Assembly (NCBI GenBank): GCA_013415695.1
Contig: JAAEEP010000003.1
Coordinates: 119,655-183,654, forward strand
From: Methanomassiliicoccales archaeon
GTDB taxonomy: Archaea > Thermoplasmatota > Thermoplasmata > Methanomassiliicoccales > JAAEEP01
Direction of reading: 5' to 3'
Length of the DNA: 64,000 nt
Positions 31,116 through 40,443 of this stretch are shown here, piece after piece. Every line of letters begins with the position of its first letter. Position 1 is the first letter of the stretch. Below the pieces are notes generated by a model. The model was given only the letters and a program-made list of their open reading frames with translations. It was not told where the DNA came from and did not search any database. A program made the translations under genes and the position numbers.

Positions 31116-32462
31116 ATGCCGAACGGGAGGTTCTTCCGGCTAGCTTTGGACAAAGAGATTTTCAGCCTTGCCTGGCCAGTCATAATTAGCAATCTCCTGC
31201 AGACTGTCACCATGTTCGTGGATCTGCTCATGGTAGGCCAGCTTGGGCACGAGGCTCTGGCCGCGGTAGGATTGGGCAGCCAGGTCTTGTTCTTCATCTG
31301 GGCTATCATGATGGGGTTGAGCACTGGAACGATAGCTATCGTGGCCAGGCGTTCTGGGGAGGGTGACACGAACCGGGCGGACAACGTCCTCAAGCAATCT
31401 GTGGTCCTTGGAGTCCTGATATCCATTCCCGTAGCACTTCTTGGATCCTTTTTTGGTTACCAGATGCTCTCAGTCTTCGGCGCGGAGGAACAGGTTGTTT
31501 CCCTCGGATACGAATATATTTCATTACTATTCCTGGCCTCTCCCGCAATATTCGTTTTCTTCATCGCTTCCTCAGCTCTCAGGGGTGTAGGAGATACAAA
31601 GACACCATTGTATGTGTCAGCTTTGCTCAACCTCATCAACTTCATTATGAACTACTGTCTGATCTTTGGTAACTTCGGCTTTCCACAGCTGGGCGTCAGA
31701 GGAGCCGCCTTGGGGACGACAATAGCTTTTGCTATCTCATTACTCGTCTACGTAATACTCCTGCGCAGGAAGAGCAGTCGGATTCATCTCAAGAGAGAGG
31801 GGGCGTACTTTACTCTAGATACCATACGATCGATCCTCCACATTGGGACCCCCTCGGCTCTTGAACAGGCACTGATACAGTTCGGATTCGTAGTTTATAT
31901 TGCATTCATTGTGTCCTTCGGGACGGAGGCCCTCGCCGCTCACAATATCGGCGCTAGAATCCAGTCCCTGGCATTTATGCCCGGATTCGGTTTTGCGATT
32001 GCCACTACTACCATGGTGGGTCAGAGCCTTGGTTCAAAGGAACCTGATAAAGCTGAGAAAAGCGGATGGGAGGGGTCAAAACTTTCCTTCATTACTATGA
32101 CTTCAACCGGGCTGCTGATGGTCATCCTGGCAGATCCGATATCGAAACTGTTCACTACCGATAACATTGTTCTCGCCCTCTCAAATGACTGGATTGCCCT
32201 GTTGGCTCTGGCGACCCCTGCCGTTGGCATACATTTCACCATGGCTGGAGGCCTTCAAGGGGCAGGGGATACCCGATGGCCTCTTTACGTCTCGTTCATC
32301 GGTCTTTACATTGTGAGGCTGCCCCTGGCATACTTCTTAGGATTCATGACGCCTCTGGGCGTGCAAGGCGTATGGCTCTCGATGTCTCTTGAGTACTATG
32401 TTCGTGCAGCGATAATCACAAATAGATTTAGAAAGGGGAAGTGGAAGAAGATATCTGTTTGA
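31116..32462 (+). CDS. MATE-family multidrug/toxin efflux protein
   Basis: About 448 residues with twelve membrane helices in two similar halves. Family signatures are visible: SLAWPVIISNLLQTVTMFVD at the start, ALRGVGDTKTPLYVS in the first half and GGLQGAGDTRWPLYVS in the second, plus MVGQSLGS. MATE carriers export cationic drugs or metabolites in exchange for H+ or Na+. The coupling ion and substrate cannot be assigned. It converges with the Lrp-family gene, with a single base between stops. Confidence 0.92.
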   Translation: MPNGRFFRLALDKEIFSLAWPVIISNLLQTVTMFVDLLMVGQLGHEALAAVGLGSQVLFFIWAIMMGLSTGTIAIVARRSGEGDTNRADNVLKQSVVLGVLISIPVALLGSFFGYQMLSVFGAEEQVVSLGYEYISLLFLASPAIFVFFIASSALRGVGDTKTPLYVSALLNLINFIMNYCLIFGNFGFPQLGVRGAALGTTIAFAISLLVYVILLRRKSSRIHLKREGAYFTLDTIRSILHIGTPSALEQALIQFGFVVYIAFIVSFGTEALAAHNIGARIQSLAFMPGFGFAIATTTMVGQSLGSKEPDKAEKSGWEGSKLSFITMTSTGLLMVILADPISKLFTTDNIVLALSNDWIALLALATPAVGIHFTMAGGLQGAGDTRWPLYVSFIGLYIVRLPLAYFLGFMTPLGVQGVWLSMSLEYYVRAAIITNRFRKGKWKKISV

Positions 32463-32463
32463 G

Positions 32464-32910
32464 CTAGAGCTCATCCTTCACCGTTGAGAAGGAAACGCAT
32501 GTGAGCGTTCCGCCGACACCTTCCATTCCACGGATCTCATCGATGACTAAAGAACCGATGCTCTCCATGCTCTTTCCCCTCATCTTCACCATGATATCAT
32601 ACTCTCCCGATATCAAGTGAACCCCAAAAACACCTTCCAGCTTGGAAATCCTGTTCGCTAGGTCCCTCTGAGAGACAGAATGTGTGGGGAGGAATGATAC
32701 CAGTATGAATGCGGTCACGGGCATTCCTAGTTGGGCGTAATCCGAGACGACCGTAAATCCCTTGATCACCCCTTTTTGACCCATCTTCTTAATTCGTTCG
32801 TGCACTGTCGCTCGAGGTATACCAAGTGCATTCGCTATCTGGTTGGTACTCCGCCTTGAATCAGACTTTAATTCCCTCAGTATGGCTAAGTCCTTCTCGT
32901 CCACCATCAT
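32464..32910 (-). CDS. Lrp/AsnC-family transcriptional regulator
   Basis: 148 residues. The N-terminal helix-turn-helix (DEKDLAILRELKSDSRRSTNQIANALGI, then RATVHERIKKM) is followed by the ligand-binding RAM domain (VTAFILVSFL...EGVFGVHLISGEYDIMVKMRG). These regulators respond to amino acids or other metabolites. It is encoded alone and divergent from the nucleotidyltransferase gene across a 122-bp gap; its targets are unknown. ATG 32910 or 32907 serves as start. Confidence 0.9.
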   Translation of the reverse strand: MMVDEKDLAILRELKSDSRRSTNQIANALGIPRATVHERIKKMGQKGVIKGFTVVSDYAQLGMPVTAFILVSFLPTHSVSQRDLANRISKLEGVFGVHLISGEYDIMVKMRGKSMESIGSLVIDEIRGMEGVGGTLTCVSFSTVKDEL

Positions 32911-33032
32911 CCCCTTAATGTTCTACTTGTAGAATAATACTTTCCATGACATAAAGACCCTTATTGAATGGATATTTGCGATGAACGGATAGAAAATGGT
33001 ATTATCACCGGATACGAATAATTAATTGCACG

Positions 33033-33488
33033 ATGAAATCCTTGAAAGACCTTATACCAGATGACAGAAGGCGGTGGTTACTCTCAAAGCTGGAGAGGAT
33101 TATGAACCGCATAGAACAAGATGACCTCCCAATGGTCATAAGTGAGGTCTACCTCTTCGGATCATTCCTCAAAGATGAGGAAGTTCCCAATGACATTGAT
33201 ATTCTCATTCTTTACGACTCAAACAAGACCGCAGAGATGTACGAGCACACGGATAGCAGTGGAAAAACACGTTGGATGATGTGGGATCTCAGGACTTCCC
33301 CTTCACGCCTGAGGGGGTGTCTGAAGAAAAATTCCGAGAGAAGCATCGACCTCAATATCTGCCCCACCTTGGAGGCGTTCCAAAACGACCTTGAATATGA
33401 GATGGACATCTGGCTCAGTATATGGACACCGGAAGACAGGGATTGGAAGAGCAGGCTTTTCAGTCACTTCCTCTCGCTGAGGGAATGA
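33033..33488 (+). CDS. Nucleotidyltransferase-fold protein (MNT-like)
   Basis: 151 residues. The Pol-beta nucleotidyltransferase core is visible as VYLFGSFLKDEEVPNDIDILIL, with the GS motif and the D-x-D metal ligands, and a third acidic residue in SIDLNICP. Stand-alone MNT-type proteins are often antitoxins that AMPylate a HEPN toxin, but no HEPN partner is adjacent, so it may be a housekeeping or orphan transferase. Its 3' end overlaps the end of the OsmC gene by 29 nt. Confidence 0.78.
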   Translation: MKSLKDLIPDDRRRWLLSKLERIMNRIEQDDLPMVISEVYLFGSFLKDEEVPNDIDILILYDSNKTAEMYEHTDSSGKTRWMMWDLRTSPSRLRGCLKKNSERSIDLNICPTLEAFQNDLEYEMDIWLSIWTPEDRDWKSRLFSHFLSLRE

Positions 33489-33897
33489 CCTCGACCTCGA
33501 TGTCGATTCCCTCTCTCACGCTCTGTGTAACGATGCAGTAGTCCTTGAAGACCGCGATACATCTTTTCGCTCTTTCCAGATCGTCAACTTCAGGTTCCAA
33601 CTTGAGACATATTTTCGTGAGGCGGAGTCTGCCGTTATCATTCCTTTCCACCTTGGTGAGTATCTCCGCCTTCATGGATCCCGCCTCAACCCTGGAACGT
33701 TCAAAGCAGTACAATAGCGAGGCAGACATGCAGTGTCCCATGGCGGCGGCAAGCATGTGACCTGCATGCGGATGCTCGCCACTTCCCAGAGGTCGGGGCT
33801 CTGACATCATCACAGATTCCATTCCATCCTTGAATCTTACAATGAAGTCATATCCCGAAACGCGCTCCACCTCTACCCTGAACTCAGTCTCCTTCAT
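33460..33897 (-). CDS. OsmC-family peroxiredoxin-like protein
   Basis: 145 residues with the OsmC fold. The two redox cysteines are present: one in GHCMSASLLYC and one in FKDYCIVTQSVREG, the expected spacing for a thiol peroxidase acting on organic hydroperoxides. An additional Cys in LLYC and another in KRCIAVF are seen. Some OsmC proteins lack peroxidase activity and bind small molecules. ATG 33897. It follows the nicotinate phosphoribosyltransferase gene on the same strand by 29 nt. Confidence 0.88.
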   Translation of the reverse strand: MKETEFRVEVERVSGYDFIVRFKDGMESVMMSEPRPLGSGEHPHAGHMLAAAMGHCMSASLLYCFERSRVEAGSMKAEILTKVERNDNGRLRLTKICLKLEPEVDDLERAKRCIAVFKDYCIVTQSVREGIDIEVEVIPSARGSD

Positions 33898-33926
33898 CGA
33901 TAGGTGAAGAGCTTGAAGGTAGAAAA

Positions 33927-35117
33927 TTATAGCTCCACCTTTGCGAGTTGCTTGAGAACATTATCTCTCAATTTCCCTGGTGAGAGCGGCTCGCTGATCC
34001 TCTTTCCAGACTTGATGAGCATCTTCTCCGCCGCCTCCATTTCAGTTCCGCAGGGATCGCAGACAGGGATCTCCTCCGCGCCGAAAGGCAGGACTAAGAA
34101 CTCAAGGCATTCAGGACATCTAAAGACCAGTTTCCTTCCTCCCAGCTTACCTCTTTTCGCCACTGGAACTCCCTTCATCTCCACAATATCCATAGCGAAG
34201 TCCACGGTAGGGGCATTACTGATGCTAGTTCCCACTCCGAAACCGTCAACTGGTACATCAGAAAGAGAAAGTATCTTCTTCTCATCGAGACCCCCGGAAG
34301 CGATGATGTCGACATGCCCGTAACCACGGATGTCCATCTCCCAGCGAACTTCCCTGATCAGCTCGGGAAACGAACCCCTTCGAGAGCCGGGTGTGTCAAG
34401 TCGTACCGCGTTCAGATCCTTGATCGATTCGCAGGCCAAAATGGCGTTGATCTTTTCGTCTGTGTATGTATCTATAAGGGCGACTCTTGGAACATCCCTG
34501 TCCACGACCTCATCGAATGCCCTGTAGGCATTCCCCTCATTTCCGAACATTATCATGAGTGAATGAGGCATCGTTCCGGAGGGTTTCTCATCAATGGTCT
34601 CGGCCCCGATCAGGGAGGATACACCATCGCATCCTCCAATAAAGGACGCCCTATCTAGGGCGGGGGCCAGGAACGGATTCATTCTCCTTATCCCAAAGGC
34701 GATCACCCTCCGATCGCCGGCAGCCCACTTGCACCTTGCGGCCATGGTCGCCACCCCCGACTCATGGCACATGAAACCCAAGCAAGGGGTTTCATATATG
34801 CAGTAATCTGAGTAAGATCCGTTAATGGTGAGCACAGGTACCCTGTTTCCTCTGATGTCCCTAGCCCTGAATACCGTTCCCTCAGGCAACCCCCAAAGGT
34901 CGACATTCCTTCCTTCCAGGAGATTCATTGCCTCCTCCGCCCCGCAGAGAACCGCCCAGGGCCAGCTACCGGGCAGTGAGCTCACCGTGAATTCGGAGAG
35001 CGCTTGCTGTTCTAGCATTCCCTTGGCCTTCAGTATCTCCATGGTCCTCGAGAAGTAGACGTCGGTGGTCAGACCTTCCATCAGCTCCTCCTCCGTGGCA
35101 ACGAAGAAGCGTTTCAG
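33927..35117 (-). CDS. pncB: Nicotinate phosphoribosyltransferase with apparent CTG start
   Basis: About 396 residues; makes nicotinate mononucleotide for NAD salvage. Motifs: TTDVYFSRT near the start, FGIRRMNPFLAPALDRASFIGG, SGTMPHSL, RLDTPGSRRG and ASGGLDEKKI, then a C-terminal zinc-ribbon (CPECLEF...CDPCG) as in the Thermoplasma acidophilum enzyme. The oddity is the start: ATG 35081 would drop 12 residues (LKRFFVATEEEL) that match the N-terminus of the Thermoplasma homologue (NTASDEDIKKG alignment from memory). No ATG, GTG or TTG precedes them. CTG at 35115-35117 overlaps the nicotinamidase stop as CTGA and follows AGGTGATC, a strong ribosome-binding site. The operon context supports NAD salvage. 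Confidence 0.93.
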   Translation of the reverse strand: MKRFFVATEEELMEGLTTDVYFSRTMEILKAKGMLEQQALSEFTVSSLPGSWPWAVLCGAEEAMNLLEGRNVDLWGLPEGTVFRARDIRGNRVPVLTINGSYSDYCIYETPCLGFMCHESGVATMAARCKWAAGDRRVIAFGIRRMNPFLAPALDRASFIGGCDGVSSLIGAETIDEKPSGTMPHSLMIMFGNEGNAYRAFDEVVDRDVPRVALIDTYTDEKINAILACESIKDLNAVRLDTPGSRRGSFPELIREVRWEMDIRGYGHVDIIASGGLDEKKILSLSDVPVDGFGVGTSISNAPTVDFAMDIVEMKGVPVAKRGKLGGRKLVFRCPECLEFLVLPFGAEEIPVCDPCGTEMEAAEKMLIKSGKRISEPLSPGKLRDNVLKQLAKVEL

Positions 35118-35644
35118 TTGATCACCTGTTCAAGGTCAATGATCTTCGCATGGTATAGATCGGCCATCTCCTTGAGGGCGCCCTCGTGGGCCTCCTGTGA
35201 GATCGAGTTCACGCACCCCTTTGGCACCACGATCGAGTAATTCCTGACGAAGGCCTCCGCCGCGGCGAGCTTGATGCAGATGTCGGTGAGGAGACCGCAG
35301 AGGATTACCTCCTTCACCCCCATGTCGGTGAGTATCTCGTCCAGGCCCGTATCATGGAAGCTGAAGTAGGTGGACTTCTCGAGCACTATCTCACCTGGTA
35401 GAGGTTCCAGCTCCGGGATTATATCCGCGTCCTCGGTCCCCTTCATCGCGTGTTCCCCCCATACCTCGAGCTCCAGATCATCCTCCTCATGGGCATCCGT
35501 CACATAGATTACCGGGATCCCCTTGGCCCTGGCCTTGTCCAGCAGCCTTTCGATGCAGGGTATCACCGACCGTGACCTCTCTCCGCCCAGCTTTCCGTAT
35601 ACGAACTCGTTGAGCATGTCTATGACCACAACCGCCTTGTCCAT
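35114..35644 (-). CDS. pncA: Nicotinamidase (isochorismatase family)
   Basis: 176 residues; hydrolyses nicotinamide to nicotinate. The catalytic triad is visible: Asp in VVIDMLNEF (about residue 8), Lys in LEKSTYFSF and Cys in GLLTDICI. Asp-x-His of the metal site reads VTDAHEEDDLE, near DAH. ATG 35644 follows GGAGA. The stop overlaps the CTG start of the phosphoribosyltransferase gene, so nicotinamide is turned into NaMN by two coupled genes. Isochorismatase-like hydrolases of other substrates are the alternative, but the neighbour makes nicotinamidase most likely. Confidence 0.9.
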   Translation of the reverse strand: MDKAVVVIDMLNEFVYGKLGGERSRSVIPCIERLLDKARAKGIPVIYVTDAHEEDDLELEVWGEHAMKGTEDADIIPELEPLPGEIVLEKSTYFSFHDTGLDEILTDMGVKEVILCGLLTDICIKLAAAEAFVRNYSIVVPKGCVNSISQEAHEGALKEMADLYHAKIIDLEQVIN

Positions 35645-35721
35645 GCCATCTCCTCTATTGGAATCTAACCCGGCGATTAAATCCTTTTTCCCATTGCTAG
35701 GTCCGGTCATCCACCTGAGCC

Positions 35722-37011
35722 TCACGGCCGATAGGGCTTCATGGTGAAGGCATCCCTACCGGGATACACGGCCCTGGGACCCAGGGCCTCCTCGATCCTC
35801 ATCAAGCGGTTGTATTTGGCGGTCCTCTCCCCTCTGGCAGGTGCCCCTGTCTTTAGCTGACCAGACTGAAGTGCCACAACTATATCGGCTATGGTAGTGT
35901 CCTCCGTCTCTCCGGATCTGTGGCTAACGACCACGTTGTAGCCAGCCGCGAAGGAAATATTGGCTGCCTCGAATGCCTCTGTTAGGGTGCCGATCTGGTT
36001 GACCTTGAGCAGAAGCGCATTCCCAGCTCCCTGAGAGATTGCCTTCTTCACCCTCAGGGGATTGGTGACAAAGAGATCGTCACCAACGATCTGCACTTTG
36101 TCTCCCATGCGTACGGTCATGTCCGTCATGGTGTCGAACGCCTCCTCCTCCACTGGATCCTCCAGGCTCACCAGGGGGAAGGTGTCCACCAAGTCATCAT
36201 AATAGTCCACTATGCCAGCTGGATCTAGTTCTCTCCCGTCGACGGTGTAGATCCCTTTGGAGTAGAATTCACTTGCGGCAGCGTCCAAAGCCATCAACAC
36301 ATCCTTTCCGGGCTCGTATCCTGCGGACTCGATCGCATTACTTATAACCTCAAGAGCCTCTGGTGCAGAGTCCAACGGGGGAGCGAAGCCTCCCTCATCC
36401 CCTACGTTGATCGCCCCCTTGCCGTAATTCTTCTTCAGGATGGACTTGAGGGCATGATAGACTTCCGCAGCAACTCTCATCGCTTCCGTGAAGCTTCTTG
36501 CACCGGTCGGCGCGATCATGAATTCTTGAATCTTCAGATCGCTACCGGCGTGCTTGCCGCCGTTGATGATGTTCAGCATAGGTACCGGTAATGCCCTGCT
36601 CCCTGGGCCAAGGTGTTCATGGAGCTCCACGCATTTGACATTCGCACCGGCATGTGCACATGCCATTGAAACCGCAGTAAGAGCATTCCCCCCAAGTTTC
36701 GATTTATTGGGAGTGCCATCAAGTTCGATCATGGCCCTGTCAATACCCTCCTGGTCGGTGACATCCATGCCTACCAGCATCTTGGCGATGGGGCCTCTGA
36801 CATTTGCCACTGCTTTCTCCACGGATTTTCCCATGAATGCATCACCGCCATCCCGAAGCTCGAGAGCCTCGTAGGTGCCGGTGGAAGCGCCCGATGGCGC
36901 TATGGCCCTGGCAATAACATCCTTAGTGAAAACCTCCGCCTCTACGGTTGGGTTACCCCTGGAATCCAGTACCTGTCTGGCCCAGACCTTGATAATCTCG
37001 ATATCTCCCAT
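35722..37011 (-). CDS. eno: Enolase
   Basis: 429 residues; interconverts 2-phosphoglycerate and phosphoenolpyruvate. Seen: ARQVLDSRGNPTVEAEV at the start, PSGASTGTYEALELRD, GGKHAGSDLKIQEFMI, the metal ligands in LEDPVEEE and VGDDLFVTN, catalytic Lys in LLLKVNQIGTL, and SHRSGETEDTTIADI. ATG 37011 follows GGGAGA. It is 31 nt downstream of the response regulator gene and 77 nt upstream of the nicotinamidase gene on the same strand. Confidence 0.97.
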   Translation of the reverse strand: MGDIEIIKVWARQVLDSRGNPTVEAEVFTKDVIARAIAPSGASTGTYEALELRDGGDAFMGKSVEKAVANVRGPIAKMLVGMDVTDQEGIDRAMIELDGTPNKSKLGGNALTAVSMACAHAGANVKCVELHEHLGPGSRALPVPMLNIINGGKHAGSDLKIQEFMIAPTGARSFTEAMRVAAEVYHALKSILKKNYGKGAINVGDEGGFAPPLDSAPEALEVISNAIESAGYEPGKDVLMALDAAASEFYSKGIYTVDGRELDPAGIVDYYDDLVDTFPLVSLEDPVEEEAFDTMTDMTVRMGDKVQIVGDDLFVTNPLRVKKAISQGAGNALLLKVNQIGTLTEAFEAANISFAAGYNVVVSHRSGETEDTTIADIVVALQSGQLKTGAPARGERTAKYNRLMRIEEALGPRAVYPGRDAFTMKPYRP

Positions 37012-37042
37012 TTGGAATATCTCCCATACTGGAATATGAGTG

Positions 37043-38044
37043 TCAGTCCTGCCCAAGTTCGGAAAGATCCTCTCGCTGCACGATGTAATCCCGGGTATCG
37101 ATCATCTCCATGTTCCTCTCGAGCAGGGCCATCTCCCTGGTCTCAAGGATTCTTGGATCCACCGATATAAGCAGTCTGGACTTGTACTCCATCACCGCTT
37201 CTGAGATATGGTGGATCATTCGAAGCACCTTCTCGAAATCGTTGTTGACTATGAGGAACTCAAGACCGTCGATGAGGACTATGCTCTCACCGCTCTTCTC
37301 CACGAACCTGATGATGGTGTCGCTGAGAATCCCGATGTTCGTGGGATTGACGTAGACCTTGCCCACTTTGTTACTCAACCAGATGATCGGGGTCTTCTCC
37401 AGCCCCCACCTAGATCTGATGGTACCCGGGTGCTGTCTGGTCACACACAGCCCTTGAATGTCGTGTGTGACCTGGTCCACGAAAACCTGAAAGGATCTAA
37501 CTGGTTTCTTCTCCTTCACGATGTATCCGAAACCCCGTCTAACGGAATACTTCATGGCAGAAGAGTCCATGCGTTCTTTTCCTGAAGGCGTCTCCACGTT
37601 GGCCTTGGGTTTCCCGAACATTCTCGAAATGAAGCCGGGCTTGCTTTCCTCGACCATCACGACCTCGGGTTGTTCAATCGCTTCCTCCAACGCACCTTTT
37701 AACCTATCTGAGAGCTCGCGATTGCTGAACGGCTTCCTGATGTAGCCGGCGACCACATCCTGAAGGCCGAAAATGTCTGTTCCAACGTCCGTGGTCGCAG
37801 TCAGCATCATGACCTTGATTTCTTCCGTGAGGCCCTTTTCCTTGAGCTTTCTGAGGACAGTCCACCCGTCGATGTCAGGCATGTTGATATCCAGCAGGAT
37901 AAGGTCGGGTTGTTTTTCCTCAACGGTGTCCAGACATTCCTTTCCACCGGTGGCGGTAACCGGTTGGTAGCCACTGCTAGCCACCAGTTCCGATACCAAT
38001 TCAAGAACATCCTCGTTGTCGTCGACGATCATAACCCGCTTCAT
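37043..38044 (-). CDS. Response regulator receiver fused to DUF835
   Basis: About 333 residues. Residues 1-120 form a CheY-like receiver: the acidic pocket VDDNED, the phosphorylated Asp in LILLDINMP, Thr in MLTATT and Lys in YIRKPFSN. A linker of about 60 residues leads to a DUF835 domain (SFQVFVDQVTHDIQGLCVTR ... IIWLSNKVGKVYVNPTNIGILSDTI ... SIVLIDGLEFLIVNNDFEKV), which resembles a P-loop-less signalling output domain common in Euryarchaeota. No histidine kinase lies nearby, so it is an orphan regulator. GTG 38053 is an alternative start 9 nt upstream. Confidence 0.88.
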   Translation of the reverse strand: MKRVMIVDDNEDVLELVSELVASSGYQPVTATGGKECLDTVEEKQPDLILLDINMPDIDGWTVLRKLKEKGLTEEIKVMMLTATTDVGTDIFGLQDVVAGYIRKPFSNRELSDRLKGALEEAIEQPEVVMVEESKPGFISRMFGKPKANVETPSGKERMDSSAMKYSVRRGFGYIVKEKKPVRSFQVFVDQVTHDIQGLCVTRQHPGTIRSRWGLEKTPIIWLSNKVGKVYVNPTNIGILSDTIIRFVEKSGESIVLIDGLEFLIVNNDFEKVLRMIHHISEAVMEYKSRLLISVDPRILETREMALLERNMEMIDTRDYIVQREDLSELGQD

Positions 38045-38185
38045 GAAGCTCACTTCGATTCATTCTGGACTGTCAGCACTCAGATACTGAAATAGGTCAG
38101 CTCAACATAAAGATGCCGTAGATTTCTCTAAAGAATGAGAAACTATCGACAAGATTGGGTGAATAGAATATTCGAGGAGGTTTAC

Positions 38186-38335
38186 CTAGGACTTACGGCT
38201 CTCTTTGGCCTTGGGCCTAAGGTTAGTATATCCGCACTTACGGCAACGAGTTGCTTTAGGAGGGTTCCTAGCGTTGCACTTCATGCAGATCTTCTTGTTT
38301 AGAAGCCTCTCATCAGCCTCTTTGAAACGTGCCAT
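38186..38335 (-). CDS. rpl40e: 50S ribosomal protein L40e
   Basis: 49 residues, the usual archaeal length. A single C4 zinc finger is formed by CMKC and CRKC, flanked by basic residues ([15 protein letters not shown] and [12 protein letters not shown]). ATG 38335 is chosen; longer in-frame starts run into the rfc gene. It is 61 nt downstream of the RFC gene start region on the same strand and is probably co-transcribed with it. Confidence 0.95.
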   Translation of the reverse strand: MARFKEADERLLNKKICMKCNARNPPKATRCRKCGYTNLRPKAKESRKS

Positions 38336-38396
38336 AGTACTACTCTCAGCCCACTTGAACAGGAAACTCGTATAAATATGTTGGTGCGGAATGTCA

Positions 38397-39362
38397 TCAG
38401 TCCAGGTGGATGTTCTCACCGACAAGCACCAAATGAGCAAGCAGCGCCTCCAGCTGGATACGCTCATTTCCTCCTTCGACGATTCGGAACTCTACCTCTC
38501 CCGTCTTATCGATGAGCTTCACCTTCTCGATGTCCGGTATGCTAAGTTCGAAGAAGGTCCGGTGTATCTGCTTGATGATATCCTGACCTGACAAACCATA
38601 GGTTATCATGATCTCATCAAGTATTGTTCTGGCCTCGATGAAATCACCTGATAGCGCGGTCTCAAGGAGAGACTTCACCTCTTCCGGCCTTGCGGTGCCC
38701 GAGGTCTGGTAGACCACCTCTATGGTTATGTCCTCTCCCAGAGAGGCGGCAACCTGCAAAGAGTTCACAGCTTTCCTCATATCTCCCTGGGCAACATGGA
38801 CCAACGCTTCAAGAGCCTCATCCGTGATTTTCGCACCCTCTTTCTCAGCAATCATGGCAAGGTAACTCGTTATAGCTTCTTTGGGCAGGGGTCTGAACCT
38901 GAAGACCGCACACCTCGACTGGATGGGATCAATGATCTTTGAGGAGTAGTTGCAGGAGAGCACAAACCTGCAGATATGACTGTAACGTTCCATAGTTCGC
39001 CTGAGGGCTGCCTGAGCATCCGATGTGAGGGCATCGGCCTCGTCCAGGAAGATAATCTTGAATCCGGTTCCTCCAATTGGAGAGGTGCGAGCGAACTCTT
39101 TGATCTTGCCCCTCACCACGTCGATCCCTCTCTCGTCAGAGGCATTCAGTTCCAAGAAATTCTGCCTCCATCCCTCACCAAAAAGCTCCTTTGACATGGC
39201 CAAGGCGCATGTGGTCTTTCCCGTTCCAGCCGGACCTGAGAAAAGCAGATGAGGGAGATTGCCTGTTTCGGCGTAGGCCTTCAGGCGATCTACGATATCC
39301 TTCTGTCCAACAACCTCTTTGAGGTTCTTAGGTCTGTACTTCTCTATCCATATCTCCCTCAT
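38397..39362 (-). CDS. rfcS: Replication factor C small subunit (clamp loader)
   Basis: 321 residues; an AAA+ ATPase that loads the PCNA clamp onto DNA. Seen: [20 protein letters not shown] (RFC box II), Walker [12 protein letters not shown], Walker [14 protein letters not shown], the SRC motif [11 protein letters not shown] with the arginine finger, and sensor 2 around [11 protein letters not shown]. The protein ends on ENIHLD without the PIP tail sometimes found on the large subunit. The partner large subunit is not in the window. Confidence 0.96.
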   Translation of the reverse strand: MREIWIEKYRPKNLKEVVGQKDIVDRLKAYAETGNLPHLLFSGPAGTGKTTCALAMSKELFGEGWRQNFLELNASDERGIDVVRGKIKEFARTSPIGGTGFKIIFLDEADALTSDAQAALRRTMERYSHICRFVLSCNYSSKIIDPIQSRCAVFRFRPLPKEAITSYLAMIAEKEGAKITDEALEALVHVAQGDMRKAVNSLQVAASLGEDITIEVVYQTSGTARPEEVKSLLETALSGDFIEARTILDEIMITYGLSGQDIIKQIHRTFFELSIPDIEKVKLIDKTGEVEFRIVEGGNERIQLEALLAHLVLVGENIHLD

Positions 39363-39462
39363 TTGAACCCATTCCGCTTTATGGATTATGTGGTAAAGAA
39401 TCTTTTGGATGGGTGTATAGAAACTGCAACCAGCTAAGAAGACTCTGAGACTTATTGTTACA

Positions 39463-40443
39463 ATGCAGGTGATAGCAGGAAATCATTATAACGCCAATCT
39501 TCCTAGTGATGGCGTGGTAAAGTGCAACAAGTGCGGCCTTAGAGCCGTGACCTTCATCCGATACAATGGCACCCATCTTTGCCATCAGCATTTCGTGGAA
39601 TATGTGGAGAAGAGGGTCAAAAGGGAGATCAGGAAACAGCTCTCGATAGAGGGCGCAATGAAGATCGCGGTCGGTCTCTCCGGGGGAAAGGACAGTTCCG
39701 TTGCATTGGTAATGCTCCAGAAGATACTGGAGGACCATAGGGATGTGGAGATCCATGCCATCTCCGTTGACGAAGGTATAGAGGGCTACAGGCCTCCCAG
39801 CCTGAAGAAGGCGGCAGGGCTCACGGAGGAATTAGGAGTGCAGCACCACATCATCCATTTTCAAGACGAGTTCGGTACCAGCATGGACGCGATCGCTCCC
39901 CGCTCAGGTTTCAGGACACCCTGTACATTCTGCGGGGTGCTTAGACGAAAATGCCTCAATAAAAAGGCAATGGAAATCGGTGCTAATGTCATCGCGACCG
40001 GTCTCAACCTGGACGATACAGTGCAATCGATCATGATGAATTTCACCCGGGGCGATGTGGAACGGTTGGCCCGCCTTGGACCGCATGTGAAGGTGCAGCC
40101 AGGGTTAATACCCAGAATTCAGCCGCTTCGCTCTATTCCGGAGAAGGAATCATATCTTTACGCAATACTTGAGGGCATAGGTTTTTCCGACGATACCTGC
40201 CCTTATTCTGACCCAGCTTTGAGAAACGATTACAGAGACATCATCGATTCACTGGAGAACCGAAGCCCAGGCTCGAGATTCTCCATATTGGCAAGCTACG
40301 ATGCCATCGCCCCCTTATTGAGAGAGAGCTATCCACCAGCAAAGCTCAATACGTGCCAATGCGGCGAACCATCTCTGGGAACAAGATGCAAGGCGTGCGA
40401 GCTGCTTGACGAACTGAGAGGAATGGATCAGACGAAGTCGTGA
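39463..40443 (+). CDS. tRNA 2-thiolation protein, TtuA/Ncs6 (CTU1) family
   Basis: 326 residues. An N-terminal zinc site (CNKCG and LCHQHF, residues 21-43) precedes the PP-loop AVGLSGGKDSSVAL near residue 68. Cysteines CTFCG form part of the [4Fe-4S] cluster that carries sulfur, with a further conserved Cys in DDTCPYSD. A C-terminal zinc pair follows (CQCGEP...CKACEL). These proteins thiolate uridine in tRNA, U34 or U54, using a ubiquitin-like sulfur carrier. The 3' end overlaps the convergent glyA by 16 nt. Which position it modifies cannot be decided. Confidence 0.92.
   Translation: MQVIAGNHYNANLPSDGVVKCNKCGLRAVTFIRYNGTHLCHQHFVEYVEKRVKREIRKQLSIEGAMKIAVGLSGGKDSSVALVMLQKILEDHRDVEIHAISVDEGIEGYRPPSLKKAAGLTEELGVQHHIIHFQDEFGTSMDAIAPRSGFRTPCTFCGVLRRKCLNKKAMEIGANVIATGLNLDDTVQSIMMNFTRGDVERLARLGPHVKVQPGLIPRIQPLRSIPEKESYLYAILEGIGFSDDTCPYSDPALRNDYRDIIDSLENRSPGSRFSILASYDAIAPLLRESYPPAKLNTCQCGEPSLGTRCKACELLDELRGMDQTKS

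Noticed and set aside
30931..31143. Plus-strand frame of 70 residues before the MATE gene
   Set aside because: Composition looks random (many Ser and Arg), it overlaps the MATE promoter and start, and no ribosome-binding site is visible.
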